A stretch of 64,000 nt of DNA from Hybos culiciformis. Its lineage: Eukaryota > Arthropoda > Insecta > Diptera > Hybotidae. This document shows positions 1-10,670 of this stretch, piece by piece. The number at the start of each line of letters is the position of its first letter. The first letter of the stretch is position 1. The position numbers and the translations under genes were made by a program. The notes under the pieces were generated by a model. The model did not search any database, was not told the DNA's origin, and saw only the letters and a list, made by a program, of their open reading frames with translations. The stretch spans positions 60,160,076 to 60,224,075 of the forward strand of contig OZ023274.1 in assembly GCA_964007475.1 (NCBI GenBank), read 5' to 3'.

Positions 1-344
1 AGGAAAGGGAATCTATAAGCAATATTGAGGAAATTCGAAATGATGATAACACAGAGGAAGAAAACTACGATCCCATTCTTGATGATGATGTTAGTTCCGT
101 TGAATGTCCTACATCAAATCAAAGCGAAGGATGTAAAAAACCAAAATACAATTCAAGAAGAATGATAAAGAAAAACGAGCCCCAACCAACAGCCGCAAGC
201 AAATTGATAGAATTTGTACTTTCAAAAAATAATAAAGAAACACCTCAACAACATCCAGTTGATACTTTTTTAGCTAGTATTGCTACATCTTTAAAAACAT
301 TTTCTCCATACCATCTACATTTAGCTAAAAGATATGTAATCCCA
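1..344 (+). pseudogene. MADF-domain Harbinger partner protein, copy A, fragment upstream of the insertion
   Basis: Nearly identical to 10011-10360 of copy B. It encodes the acidic linker and basic C-terminal half of the MADF gene (KKNEPQPTAASKLIEFVLSK, then the HHLHLAKR-like stretch ending HLHLAKR). The copy-B frame is lost after position 332, where foreign sequence beginning TGTAATCCCAATATACCA takes over. The rest of the gene lies about 6.9 kb downstream. MADF partners of Harbinger transposases are DNA-binding accessory proteins. The N-terminal MADF half lies outside the window. Confidence 0.8.
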
Positions 345-2240
345 ATATACCATCGCGCCAGTTCGCAAACAAATGTCAAGTATTTGTACTGGCATGGGCG
401 TCGATTACTGAACCGGCCTACAAGTTCACTCATAGTTAACATATTTTTGGCACACCGGTTTAAAATGTGCCTGCGACTTGTTTGTTAGTTTTGAAACTAA
501 CCTGAACACCAATAAACAGGAGTTTGTTCCGGCCGCCAGTTTTAAGGTCAGCTGAAAAGACCAATTTAAATTACCGGCTTTTGTGTCGGATATTGAACTA
601 TGTTCTAAGTCGAAACAAATATTTGACCTTGCGTGTAAGCGACTTATTACGGTAATCTTTCTCTTCAAACGGTTACTGGTTGTACATAAATGTCAGTTTA
701 CGTAAAGCTAAAAACGACGTCAGTTATTTGTGTACAAATACCCTGCTAGCCTGGAAGTACTTTAGAAATACTTTTGAATCACGTAGTCTCGTTTATTCTT
801 TATTTGTTTTTATAGTGAATTTACTACTGATTTATGAATGGGCTCGGGAAAAAGTTCAGTAGTTTCTCCTCCCATTTACTACCACATACAAACAACTATC
901 TCTTTTAATATGAAACAGAACATGCTTCATTTTATCGACAATTCATAACTTTTCCATTACTTCTGCACTACTTCATAATCACTACTTCTTCACTATTTTC
1001 ATATGATAGGTTATCTGTTGAAGATCCACACGCACCTAAAAGAAAATTTTGTAAATTGAATTTTTTCCATATTTACTAAAAGCTGTTACCATATAAAGTC
1101 TTTTGAAATAAATTCAGTGAATTTAAACTTCTTTTTCCTGCTCTACCGTTTAAATTAAAATCAGCGTACACTTTATCAATCTTTCTGATAAAAAAAACAA
1201 TTTTCACGTTTTTAATTCAATTTAATTTAATTGCGTTGCGATAAAAAAAACAATCTTCCACGTTTGATTTTTTTTTATGAATGATTCAGTAGTACTGTAA
1301 TTTTAAACTTTCAAAACTACTTTTAAAACTACTTTTAAACTACTTTTAAACTACTTCAGATAAGTAGAAATCTAAACGAGATAACTGAATAAAAAAAAAA
1401 TTTTTTTTTTGTTATCTGTCTCTTTTAAGAAGTAGTTTTTTTGTCATTATAAACTACTTCGTGGTGCGTTATAGTAAATAGTAAAATACATACACAATTT
1501 TCTAAGAAAAAACCAACACAGTCTTAAAAAATAGATTTGTATGTGGTTGTAACTGATGAAACTGGTGAACAAAAGCTAGCATGGTAACTACTATAAATTG
1601 CTTTATTATATGTTGGTAATTCAAAGAAAATTGCTCGGAGTACATAAGCGTCAGTATATAGACATGGTAACACCGCCAGAATTATTTGTTATTGTTTGCT
1701 ATAAAATAAATAAAATAAAATAAATAAAAAAAAATTAAAAAAATAAATAAAAAGTAACAAAAAAGGTAAGTTTATTTTTTTTTATTTATATTTTATTTCA
1801 TTTTTTTTTAGATAAACAGTAAGAGCCGTCTTTTGAAGAATTTCCGGGAATTCGTTGTTTCCTTGAACCTCTCAGAATTGGCTGAAACTTGGAGGGGGGT
1901 AGAGGCGGTGCCGAAACTCCCAAAACTGAAATGAGTTCTTGGGTCAAAGGTCCCGATTCTAAGATAGGGCCCCCCAAAGTTTTCATACATTTTTGTATGG
2001 AAAATTTTTTTTGTGCCCGATTTGCCCTATTTTTGGGTAGGTAATAGAGGTGGTCCCTAAAATGTTAAATCCAATACGGTTTTTGTGTCGGAGTTTTGTG
2101 TCGGAGTTATGGCCCTTTAAATGATGAGGATCTTTGCAGTTTGGTTCTTGATTTGACGAAAAATGTTCCAGTCGTCCGGCTTTCAAAGGAAAGTTAATTT
2201 AAACTTAAATTCAAATAACTGATTAATTTTGATTATTTCA
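345..2240. other. Non-coding left part of the Cullin-4-carrying insertion
   Basis: No supported gene. 1300-1460 is rich in repeated ACTACTTTT motifs that partly face each other (AAACTACTT against AAGTAGTTT). 1690-1800 is an AT-rich low-complexity stretch. 1880-2190 resembles part of the small element at 12219-12626 (shared CTGAAACTTGG and GTAGAGGCGGT blocks), so it is probably a relic of the same or a related repeat. Confidence 0.5.
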
Positions 2241-2241
2241 G

Positions 2242-2366
2242 TATGTCTGCCAGCTTACTATTTCAAATTCAGGCAGAATAGAAAGCAAATCAGAAAAATA
2301 TCTTGAAATAGGTGGATATGTAGACCGTGATAACATAATATTTACTGGTGAAACTATGGATAAATT
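2242..2366 (+). other. Unidentified exon-like segment upstream of the Cullin-4 exons
   Basis: Preceded by TTTCAG and followed by GTAAAC, with an open frame between (starting YVCQLTISNSGRIES, ending GYVDRDNIIFTGETMDKL). The composition looks coding and differs from its surroundings. It does not match the Cullin-4 region expected immediately before the next exon. It may be an exon of another gene captured with Cullin-4, or a lineage-specific Cullin-4 exon. Function unknown. Confidence 0.35.
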
Positions 2367-2464
2367 GGTAAACGAATTTATAAAATTATAATAAAAATAA
2401 AAAAAAATTATTACTTATAAACAAATTAAATTTCTAACGTTTTTGTTTATTTATTAATTTTTAG

Positions 2465-5400
2465 GTATTTCTGAAAAAAATTAATGGATGGTGGCAAGCT
2501 TATTGTCAACAAATGATTATGATGCACAGTATATTTTTATATTTGGATCGAACTTATGTTCTTCAAAATCCAACTGTTCATTCGATTTTGTAAAGAAAAA
2601 ATTTGAAAGTTATTTGTTAATGAATTAAATTTTAACATTTTAAGATAAAATTAAAAAAAAAAAAAATATTATCACATATTTTTTAAATTAAAGCCAGATT
2701 GTAACGAGTTCTCAAATATTTACTAAATCTGTATATGTTTGTATATATAAAATTTAATGTATGATTTTAAATTTTAATTTATAGACTTCCAAATGGCTCA
2801 TCATTGGATGGCTCATCATTTTGAAACTTTTTATTTAAAAGAAAACCGCGAAAAGTTCATTTTCCAAACATCCAACTGCGAAAATTTAACAATTCATTAT
2901 ATTAATTTTCATTAGAAAGAACCTCAGAAAATTTTATAATAAAAAATAAAATATATATCACAAAATAATTCTTGAACCTATCTGAATTTTTAGGAACACG
3001 GGAGTGGATCTTTTTCGTACTCATATTGCTTTAAATGTAGTTGTGCAAAAACGCACTGTTGAAGGATTATTATTATTAATAGAACGAGAACGTAATGGTG
3101 ATGCTGTTGATAGAGCTTTATTGAAATCTTTGTTACAAATTTATCAATCAGCATTTGAAGAGAAATTTTTAATTGCCACAAAACAATTATATCAAGCCGA
3201 AGGACAACGGAAAATGCAAGAACTAGAAGTCCCGGAATATTTGTTACATGTAGACAAACGATTGGCTGAAGAAAATGAGAGATTGCTTCATTATTTAGAT
3301 TCTAGTACAAAATATCCATTAATTTATAATGTCGAAAAAGAATTATTGGGTGAATATTTAACAGCGATATTGCAAAAAGGATTAGATAATTTATTGGAGG
3401 AGCATCGTTTGCAAGATTTAACTTTATTATATAATTTATTTAGTAGAGTGAAAAATGGAACTCTAGAATTATGCGGGAATTTCAATGGTTTTATAAAGGT
3501 ATGTTAAATGTTTCTTTGTAACGTGAAATTTTCTTTTAAATTTGAAATAGGACACTTTATTTTTTTCTTGATAATTTAATTTTGTTAGCACTGATCAAGT
3601 ATTAAATAACAATTGCAAATCTGAAAATATTCTATGACATGATTGTTGAAAAAGTCACTTTCGATTTACTTTTTATTATTGTTGTGTCAGTTCAAAATTA
3701 ATATTTCAACTTTTTTTTTCTTTTTTTAGAAAAAAGGACGCACTATCGTCATTGATCCAGAAAAAGATAAAAGCATGGTTCAAGATTTATTAGATTTTAA
3801 AGATAAAATGGATACTACTGTGCATAAATGTTTTGATCATAATGAAAAATTTTTAAATTCATTACGTGAAACTTTTCAATTTTTAATCAATCAACGGGCT
3901 AATAAGTCAGCCGAGTTAATTGGTGTGTTAAATTGAGTTTTGCAAAGAATAGAAAGAAAAATATATTTTTTATTTTAGCCAAATACGTTGATATGAAGTT
4001 GAGGGCTGGAAATAAAGAGGCAACTGAGGAAAAACTTGAACAAATTCTCGACAAAATTATGGTACTTTTTCGTTTTATTCATGGCAAAGATGTTTTTGAA
4101 GCTTTTTATAAAAAGGTAAATAAGATAATAAGTTTAACTAATTGTATAGTTTAATTATATATGGTATATCAAAAATATACTTTACAGTAAAAGAAAATTT
4201 AAATCGTCTAAGAAAACTTTTTTTTGAGCTAAATATATTCGAACATAATATATGATCTTCATTTTTTTTTTGTTTTGAAAATTTTTCGATTTAAAAATAG
4301 CATATTTTGAAAATACATACTAGACTAGTTTCGAAAATTATTTAAGCTGGTGTTTCCAGCGTCGTACAAATCTGAAAAGTTCATTGTAATATCGAAAATA
4401 TTAATTACCAATTTATTATTTTTTTCAGGATCTCGCTAAGCGCCTACTTGTAGGTAAATCAGCATCTGTAGGTGCGGAAAAATCAATGCTTTCGAAATTA
4501 AAATAAGAATGTGATGGTGGATTTACTTCTAAATTAGAAGGCATGTTTAAAGATATGAAATTAAGCAAAGATATAAATATTGCATTTAAGCAATATACAT
4601 CACAAATGGGAAAAGAATTCACAACTATTGATCTAACAGTAAATATATTAACAATGGGATATTGGCCAACATATCCTTTGAGGGAAGTTACAATGCAACC
4701 TCAATTAGTTAAGCTGCAAACGGTATTCCAAAAATTTTATCTGTTAAGTGGTAGAAAATTGCAATGGCAACCTACATTAGGACACTGTGTACTAAAAGCT
4801 CAATTTCAAGCTATGAGTAAATAATAAAATATTAAGAATATGAAATACTAACTTAGTTAAATATTTGTTTTTTTTTTTTCAGGGTGTGAAAGATCTTCAA
4901 GTTTCTCTATTTCAAGCATTGGTATTGTTACACTTTAATGATAAAAATGTATTGAGTTTCGAAGAAATAAAATCAGCCTGTAATATTGAGGTAATTTATA
5001 ATTTAGTTACAAAAACAGTCAAAGCTTACGTTTTTGAAATATTATTTCGGGCTGATAAATCGTATATAATAATAAAATAAGATTTTCTAATTTTTTATTC
5101 ATTCTATTCGACTGAAATTATGAAATCAATGCTTATTTTTTCAGGACGGAGAAAGACGTACACTACAATCATTGGCTTGTGGCGTTTTAACAAAAATACC
5201 TAAAAGTCGAGAAGTTGAAAATAAAGATCAATTTCAACTCAATAACGACTTCACTAATAAATTGTTTAGAATTAAAATCAATCAAATTTAAATGAAGGAA
5301 ACTGTGAGTTGAACACTATCATTTTTTAGACTACCTACTTTTATAATTGTTAATTTTATGAGTGAATGAAGAACAAAAGGCGACTGAAGAAAGAGTTTAT

Positions 5401-5911
5401 CAAGATCGGCAATACCAAATGATGCTGTAATAGTTAGTTAGAGTTATGAAAATGCGCAAAACACTTAGCCACAACTTATTGATTTCGGAATTATACAACC
5501 AGTTAACTTTCCCCGTTAAAGTAAGTAAAATATCTTTTTTCAAACATAATTTTTGCAAGAACTGCATCTAATATTTTTTGCCTATTGGTGAAGTCTCACT
5601 ACTAAAAAGCTAAGTAGTTAGTAAATGATTTGAAATGTAAATTTTGTAAGGATAACAATTTTAAGCTTCTACGAAATCTTTAAAATTAACGAATTTAAAG
5701 AAAATGTCAAAAAAATTATTGAGAATCAAATGTAATTTATGTTATAATTTATTTTTTTAACATTTGATTAAGTCTTTAGCCCAATTTATATTAATAATTT
5801 TCATTTTCTTTTTAGCCTGCTGATCTGAAAAAGCGAATCGAATCCCTAATTGACAGAGATTATATGGAACGACACAGAGATAATCAAAATCAATATAATT
5901 ATGTTGCTTAA
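2465..5911 (+). pseudogene. CUL4: Cullin-4 pseudogene, 5'-truncated, introns retained
   Basis: Cullin-4 is the scaffold of the DDB1-CUL4-RBX1 ubiquitin ligase. Nine exons match the C-terminal two thirds in order: 2465-2589 ([19 protein letters not shown]), 2994-3498, 3730-3922, 3979-4115 ([19 protein letters not shown]), 4429-~4813 ([27 protein letters not shown]), 4883-4990, 5145-5303, ~5360-5520, 5816-5911 (ending NQNQYNYVA, stop). The neddylation-site context [12 protein letters not shown] survives. Most introns keep GT/AG, so this is a duplicated genomic fragment, not a retrocopy. Lesions: W to L at the end of the first exon, a six-residue in-frame deletion after LLKSLL, stops at 4504-4506 and 5289-5291, a scrambled stretch at about 5420-5440, and a lost donor near 4813. 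The first ~300 residues are absent. Not functional as a full protein. Confidence 0.9.
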
Positions 5912-7225
5912 ATCGATATTTTTCGAGAACGTAACATTTTTTTCATGAATAAAATTTTATTTGTAAGGAATTTCTTCATAAAATTACCCCTAGAGAACAT
6001 GTACAGAAATACAGAAAAAGCTTGGAACTTCTCTAAAAACAGGATTTATAATAATTATAATATCAATAATAAATTGATTTTTCTTTATAATTAGATACGT
6101 TTTGTCATTTTAGTTTTAGTTCTAATTTTTCTTATTATAGCAATAATAAATAGATTTTTCTTTTCGATTTTAGATAATTTTTGAAAAAATTTAATTTTAT
6201 TTCGAGGCTTATAAGTTACAAGTTATATTTTTAGTCATTCCAATTAATTAACCATTATTCCAATTAATTAACCATTTTTTTATTCCGTTTCTATTTAATG
6301 GTTCTATTTAGAGGAACCGAAAAAACTCATTGTACAAAAATGAAATATCGTATATAAGAAGTAGGGATCGAAATTAGTTGCACATTAAGGTTGAATTTTT
6401 CGAAAACTCCTTTTGAAAATTCATTAATAACTTTTATGGGGGACAATTCTGGTTTAACAGTTTTATGTTGATAATTAAATAAATGTTGCGTCCTCTAATT
6501 ATTATAAGTTCTGGAGAAAGTAATTTCAGATTTTGTACATTTTTGAATTATAATTACATCAGAAAAGTTTTCGAATATAATTTTATAATTTCAATTTTAC
6601 AGCAGTTGTGTGCGTGTGGCCTTTTAATGAGAAACTCACCATTTTTGTCCTCCTAAAAGGAAGGCCTATTCAGAATATTTTTAGTTTTTCGCAAATATCT
6701 CGAAAACGAAGCGTTTTTCAGCATTTTTGAATGGGTAAAAAACGCACTGTTTTCGAGATATTTTCGAAAAACTAAAAATATTCTGAATAGGTCCTCCTTA
6801 GGAGGACAAAAATGGTCAGCTTACATTAAAGTATGTTTTACAATTAACATCGACGGCACTCATAGAATTGTCCTTCGATGTCCGTCATATAAGTGACATT
6901 TAAGTAAGATTTACAACTAGCTTAGTAGTCAGCCTTATAACTGATCCTGGAGACAGTTTTAATTCTGACTTATATGGCTACGTCAGCTATATTCTTTACC
7001 TTAGTGCTTGTCGTATACCTAACGTTCAGTCGTAATTTACGGTTACAAATAACCAGCTCGTAGGCACTTAATGTATGGGCAATGTCAGTTATTTGTCACC
7101 TATATACGATCCATGTCGTACTTTTTATATATCCTTGTGGCTAACGTGTTCATATCATTAGTATACTAAGTTAGTTAACAAATGATGTTTTTTATTTCCG
7201 ATGAACTAGACAAATAACTGACTCG
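5912..7225. other. Non-coding right part of the Cullin-4-carrying insertion
   Basis: AT-rich sequence after the Cullin-4 stop, with the palindrome at 6638-6816 as the only clear structure. The last ~400 bp (6830-7225) is less AT-biased and has several TTATTTGT/AGTTATTTG-type motifs. Similar motifs occur near the left end (at about 390 and 720), which may be subterminal transposase-binding repeats. No gene seen. Confidence 0.4.
6638..6816. mobile_element. Palindromic MITE-like repeat
   Basis: Two arms of about 75 bp face each other: ACCATTTTTGTCCTCCT at the left and AGGAGGACAAAAATGGT at the right. The inner arms are ATTCAGAATATTTTTAG with AATATCTCGAAAAC and their complements. No coding capacity. 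It would fold into a long hairpin, as foldback MITEs do. It lies inside the Cullin-4-carrying insertion, so it either travelled with it or inserted later. Confidence 0.75.
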
Positions 7226-7238
7226 TGGTATTTTGGGA

Positions 7239-7445
7239 ATACAGTTCAAAAATATGAATTTGAAACAATAATAATAATAATCATAATAATAGACCAAATT
7301 CTCCAATTTTTTCACCTCCCTCTTCTTCAATGTCCATTCATTCACCAGGTGAAGTAACTCAACACTAATCTTTTCAACAAGATAACACAGCACAACGTTA
7401 CTTTCAAAAGTTTCGTTGTGATACAGATGACATTAATATTACTTA
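7239..7445 (+). pseudogene. MADF gene of Harbinger copy A, C-terminal fragment downstream of the insertion
   Basis: Matches the end of the copy-B MADF gene (10375-10588) to its stop codon. In copy A there is an extra in-frame stop (CAACACTAA at about 7362-7370) where copy B reads CAACACTCA. This half is therefore decayed independently of the insertion. It is Asn- and Ser-rich with a final FQKFRCDTDDINIT tail. Confidence 0.8.
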
Positions 7446-7528
7446 AGTTTAATAAATTAAAGAAATTATGATTTGTAATAAAAAACAATTTTTATGAAAC
7501 AATTTTATTATTATTTTTATTTACTTAC

Positions 7529-7786
7529 CTCAAACAAACTGCTAAACGTTCTTTCGATGTTATTTTATTACGCAGTATATTAAAACAGTTTTCAGTCATT
7601 CTGAAATACTGAAAAAAACTTTCTTTCATCATTTATCAATTCTTTATATACAGTGATAAACTCTCCTTCTTTTTCTCTTTTTTTCCATGCGTCGTGAACC
7701 GATTTTCTTTTCTTTTTCTGCTGTTCTTCCTCTTCTTCGTCCAAAATTAGAGCGATTACACTTAATTCGTTCTCCGAGAGCTCCAT
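7529..7786 (-). pseudogene. Harbinger transposase exon 1, copy A
   Basis: Starts MELSENELSVIALILDEEEE, a short N-terminus followed by a basic stretch. It ends at a splice donor (GAG then GTAAGTAA on the minus strand), identical in context to copy B. A frameshift near 7610 breaks the frame into the donor. The remaining exons would lie to the left, beyond the window. It is useful because it shows the intact form of the region that is deleted and interrupted in copy B. Confidence 0.75.
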
Positions 7787-8330
7787 CACAATAATTAGAA
7801 AATACTTAAAAAACTTTAAAAAAAATAATTTCTAAGAAAAATAATTTCTAAAAAAAACGGAGACTGAACGGTGACGTGACTGAAGTGTATAGACACAAGC
7901 CAAGATTTTGACGAACACTTGATGGTGACGGAACTGTGACGTGACTGATATGTGTGAATCAACCTTTAAGGTTAATTCACACATATCAGTCACGTCAAGT
8001 CACCGTCACGTCACCGGCACGTTATTTCAGTCAAAAAAAATATCGTTCTTTGTAATTTAAATGAACTGTCTACACACATCCGGCGCCGTCACGTCACCGA
8101 ACCATCAGTCGCCCCACCGTCAACGAGCCGTCAAAATTAAATTACTTTCCAACGATTTTTTTTTTTTGACTGACGTTATTTTTGAAATTGAAAAAAAAAA
8201 CAAACAATCGTTTTTTTTTTTTGTGATTAGAAAATAATTAAATAATAATAAATTTATTAAAATTAAGTTTAATTAATTAATTATTAAAATTTATTTTATT
8301 TAATTAAGTTTTATTAATTATTTGCTAAAA

Positions 8331-8450
8331 ATGGGTGATGAAAAATTGATTGAGTGCGTTAGAAGATACCCAGTACTTTATGATTTATCGGATAAAAAAT
8401 ACATGGATGCCGGATTTAAGAAAGACATATGGAAAAAAATTGAAAATTAA
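8331..8450 (+). pseudogene. MADF-domain protein, exon 1 (Harbinger B)
   Basis: Begins ATG and encodes the start of a MADF (Myb/SANT-like) domain: EKLIECVRRYPVLYDLSDKK, then DAGFKKDIWKKIEN. MADF proteins encoded by Harbinger elements bind DNA and bring the transposase to the ends. The domain is finished by exon 2 at 9861, so the 1.4 kb between them should be intron, and that intron contains transposase exons 2 and 3 in antisense. A donor GT is not obvious at the exon end (the frame runs into TAA at 8448), so the splice site has probably been lost. Confidence 0.75.
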
Positions 8451-8482
8451 AAATAAATTTATAAAGACATTAGTTCACATTT

Positions 8483-9268
8483 TTAAATTCTATCATTTTG
8501 CCATGACACACTGCCAACCTCTGAATTGAAAAAGCTTTTATACTCTTCCCTCACTCGAAAAGCCTCTCCTGATGCATTTCCACCTTGTGCGGGCAAATTT
8601 TGCAAGTATTTAGATGGAACCATTGATTCTGGATCATCATAGCTGTAGAAGTTGCAATCATATTTTTTTATAAAATTGTGTAATATACAAGTTGCAAGCA
8701 CTAGGTGGTCGACATTTTTGGGATTAGCTTGTATTCGCCTGTTATAAATTCTGAATTTTTGGGACAAAATGCCGAATGCGTTTTCTACAATTCTTCTTGT
8801 ACGAGATAATCGATAATTAAAAACTCGTTTTGAAGTATCCAAATTTTGCCCCGGATATGGCCTCATTAAATAAGTTTTTAAAGGGAACGCTTCATCACCC
8901 ACAATCAGATATGGAACCTCAACCAATGTGTTTGGCAAGGTTGTTTGTTTCGGTATTGATAGTATGTCCCGTTCTAGAGCCTTGCCAAGATTACTTCTTG
9001 CAAATATTCCGCCATCACTAGCTTTGCCATAAGATCCAATATTTGCAGCAATAAAATTGTAATGAGCATCAACAAGAGCCAACAAAAACAATTGAAAAAT
9101 TCTTTTTGTAATTATAAAATAAAGATCCGCTGTTCGGTGGTGCTTGGATGGTAATATGTTTACCGTCTAGAGCACCCAAGCAGTTTGGAAAATTCCAAAT
9201 TGTATAAATGTCAGCAGCAATGGATTCCCACATTTCTTCAGTAGGTTTTGGCATCATTTCATTCAACA
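8483..9268 (-). pseudogene. Harbinger transposase exon 3 (Harbinger B), frameshifted
   Basis: DDE_Tnp_4 (PIF/Harbinger) catalytic core. First acidic residue in GALDGKHITIQAPPNSGS, second in LLALVDAHYNFIAANIG, then GDEAFPLKTYLMRPYPG and the final acidic residue in TRRIVENAFGILSQKFRIYN. The acceptor TTTTTTACAG precedes the exon at 9269-9270. One extra T in a run at about 9085-9090 shifts the frame between FSIV and LLALVDAH. The rest is open to a stop at 8483. The gene is therefore inactive by one base here plus damage in exon 1. Confidence 0.88.
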
Positions 9269-9673
9269 CTGTAAAAAATAATGTAAAATTACACAAAACT
9301 TTACACTGCTAGCCACGTAAATTTACAGTATCTACCAGGTAAGATTTTGTTCATTGAATATTACAGAATTTTACGTTACAATATTACACAAATTCTTCAA
9401 ATTTACTGAATTTTTTGTAATTTTGCAAATCAAACTGAGTTTTTACACAAATTTCTATTAAAATTACATAGATTCTGGAAAAGTAATATGTATTTTTAGT
9501 AAATAAAGTAAAATTAGATGGTTTTGGTGTCTAAAACTACATTCTGTAAAACTGTAAAAGTACAAACCAGGTGAAAATTTACATTTTGGAAAAACAAAAT
9601 GTAATAGTTCATGAATTATCGTTGGATAGAAAAAACCAACGATAAGTCATGTTAAATTACTAAAAATTTTTAC

Positions 9674-9792
9674 CAGTGAACAGGACGTTTCCAATAACTT
9701 TACAACACTCAGTTACTATTTTTTGCACTGTGCTATGTCCCAATCGATAACTGAATGAAATAGTTTGCAGTGAGTCTCCTGTTGCTAGATAC
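9674..9792 (-). pseudogene. Harbinger transposase exon 2 (Harbinger B)
   Basis: Encodes YLATGDSLQTISFSYRLGHS, then a helix-turn-helix-like stretch (TVQKIVTECCKVIGNVLFT). Bounded by acceptor TTTTTTAG and donor GTAAAA. The joins to exon 1 (AVCLR/YLATGDS) and exon 3 (NVLFT/VLNEMMPK) are both in frame, which supports the splice model. Intron 2 (9269-9673) holds AT-rich TGTAAA-type repeats and may contain a small insertion. Confidence 0.8.
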
Positions 9793-9860
9793 CTAAAAAA
9801 GTGGAAACATAAAATTAGGCCTACATATTGTGAAATTAATAATATTTTATTTTGTTGCAG

Positions 9861-10588
9861 GAGTGGCATGTAAAGCGAGATGGAATAAAATCAGAGACAC
9901 TTATAGGAAGTCAGTTAAAAAAACTGTCACCAAGAGTGGTCTGGGTGCAAAAAAAATTAAAATGTACAAATACACAGAACAGTTGGGTTTTTTAAAAAAA
10001 TGTTCTTTTGAGGAAAGGGAATCTGTAAGCAATATTGAAATTGAGGTAATTCGAAATGATGATAACACAGAATATCTAATAGAGGAAGAAAACTACGATC
10101 CCATTCTTGATGATGATGTTAGTTCCGTTGAATGTCCTACATCAAATCAAATCGAAGGATGTAAAAAACCAAAATATAATTCAAGAAGAATAATAAAAAA
10201 AAACGAGCCCCAACCAACAGCCGCAAGCAAATTGATGGAATTTGTACTTTCAAAAAATAATAAAGAAACACCTCAACAACATCCAGTTGATACTTTTTTA
10301 GCTAGTATTGCTACATCTTTAAAAACATTTTCTCCATACCATCTACATTTAGCTAAAAGAGAAATATTTAATACAGTTCAAAAATATGAATTTGAAACAA
10401 TAATGAGAGATAATAATAATAATCATAATAATAGACCAAATTCTCCAATTTTTTCACCTCCCTCTTCTTCAATGTCGATTCATTCACCAGCTGAAGTAAC
10501 TCAACACTCAACCTTTCAACAAGATAACACAGCACAACGTTACTTTCAAAAGTTTCGTTGTGATACAGATGACATTAATATTACTTAA
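9861..10588 (+). pseudogene. MADF-domain protein, exon 2 (Harbinger B)
   Basis: Follows an acceptor TTTGTTGCAG. It completes the MADF domain (GVACKARWNKIRDTYRKSVK; then YTEQLGFLKKC), then an acidic linker, a basic stretch, and an Asn/Ser/Pro-rich tail ending DDINIT. The frame is open to 10588. It lies wholly inside transposase intron 1 on the opposite strand. The exon itself has no lesion, but exon 1 seems to have lost its donor, so the gene as a whole is probably dead. Confidence 0.8.
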
Positions 10589-10670
10589 GTTTAATAAATT
10601 AAAGAAATTATGATTTGTAATAAAAAACTATTTTTATGAAACAGTTTTATTATTATTTTTATTTACTTAC

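Larger units (their letters stand above)
333..7243. mobile_element. ~6.9 kb insertion with terminal inverted repeats carrying a Cullin-4 gene fragment
   Basis: The uninterrupted sequence in copy B (10366-10395) is broken in copy A, with about 10 bp missing at the site. The left edge reads TGTAATCCCAATATACCA and the right edge, reverse-complemented, reads TGTATTCCCAAAATACCA, giving an 18-bp repeat with two mismatches; similarity fades inward (CAGTT blocks). No clear target duplication is visible. No transposase is seen inside. The cargo is the Cullin-4 pseudogene on the plus strand. Read as a non-autonomous DNA transposon that captured host sequence; a rearrangement is the alternative. Confidence 0.65.
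1..7964 (+). mobile_element. PIF/Harbinger element copy A (left end outside window, split by an insertion)
   Basis: Same family as the complete copy B at 7970-11389. The window opens inside the MADF gene (1-344), which resumes at about 7239-7445 after a 6.9 kb insertion. It is followed by exon 1 of the transposase on the minus strand (7786-7529) and the right terminal inverted repeat. That repeat (minus strand GGTTGATTCACACATATCAG) ends at 7964 and is followed by TTTAA at 7965-7969, which is also the left flank of copy B. Similarity to copy B is near-identical over the shared parts, so the insertion and the abutting arrangement are fairly recent. Confidence 0.85.

Noticed and set aside
1290..1460. 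Possible foldback element built on ACTACTT/AAGTAGT words
   Set aside because: Short, scattered words in a low-complexity tract; no defined ends.
2465..5911. Functional Cullin-4 gene
   Set aside because: Two in-frame stops, a lost donor, scrambled coding near 5430 and no N-terminal third; also enclosed in a transposon insertion.
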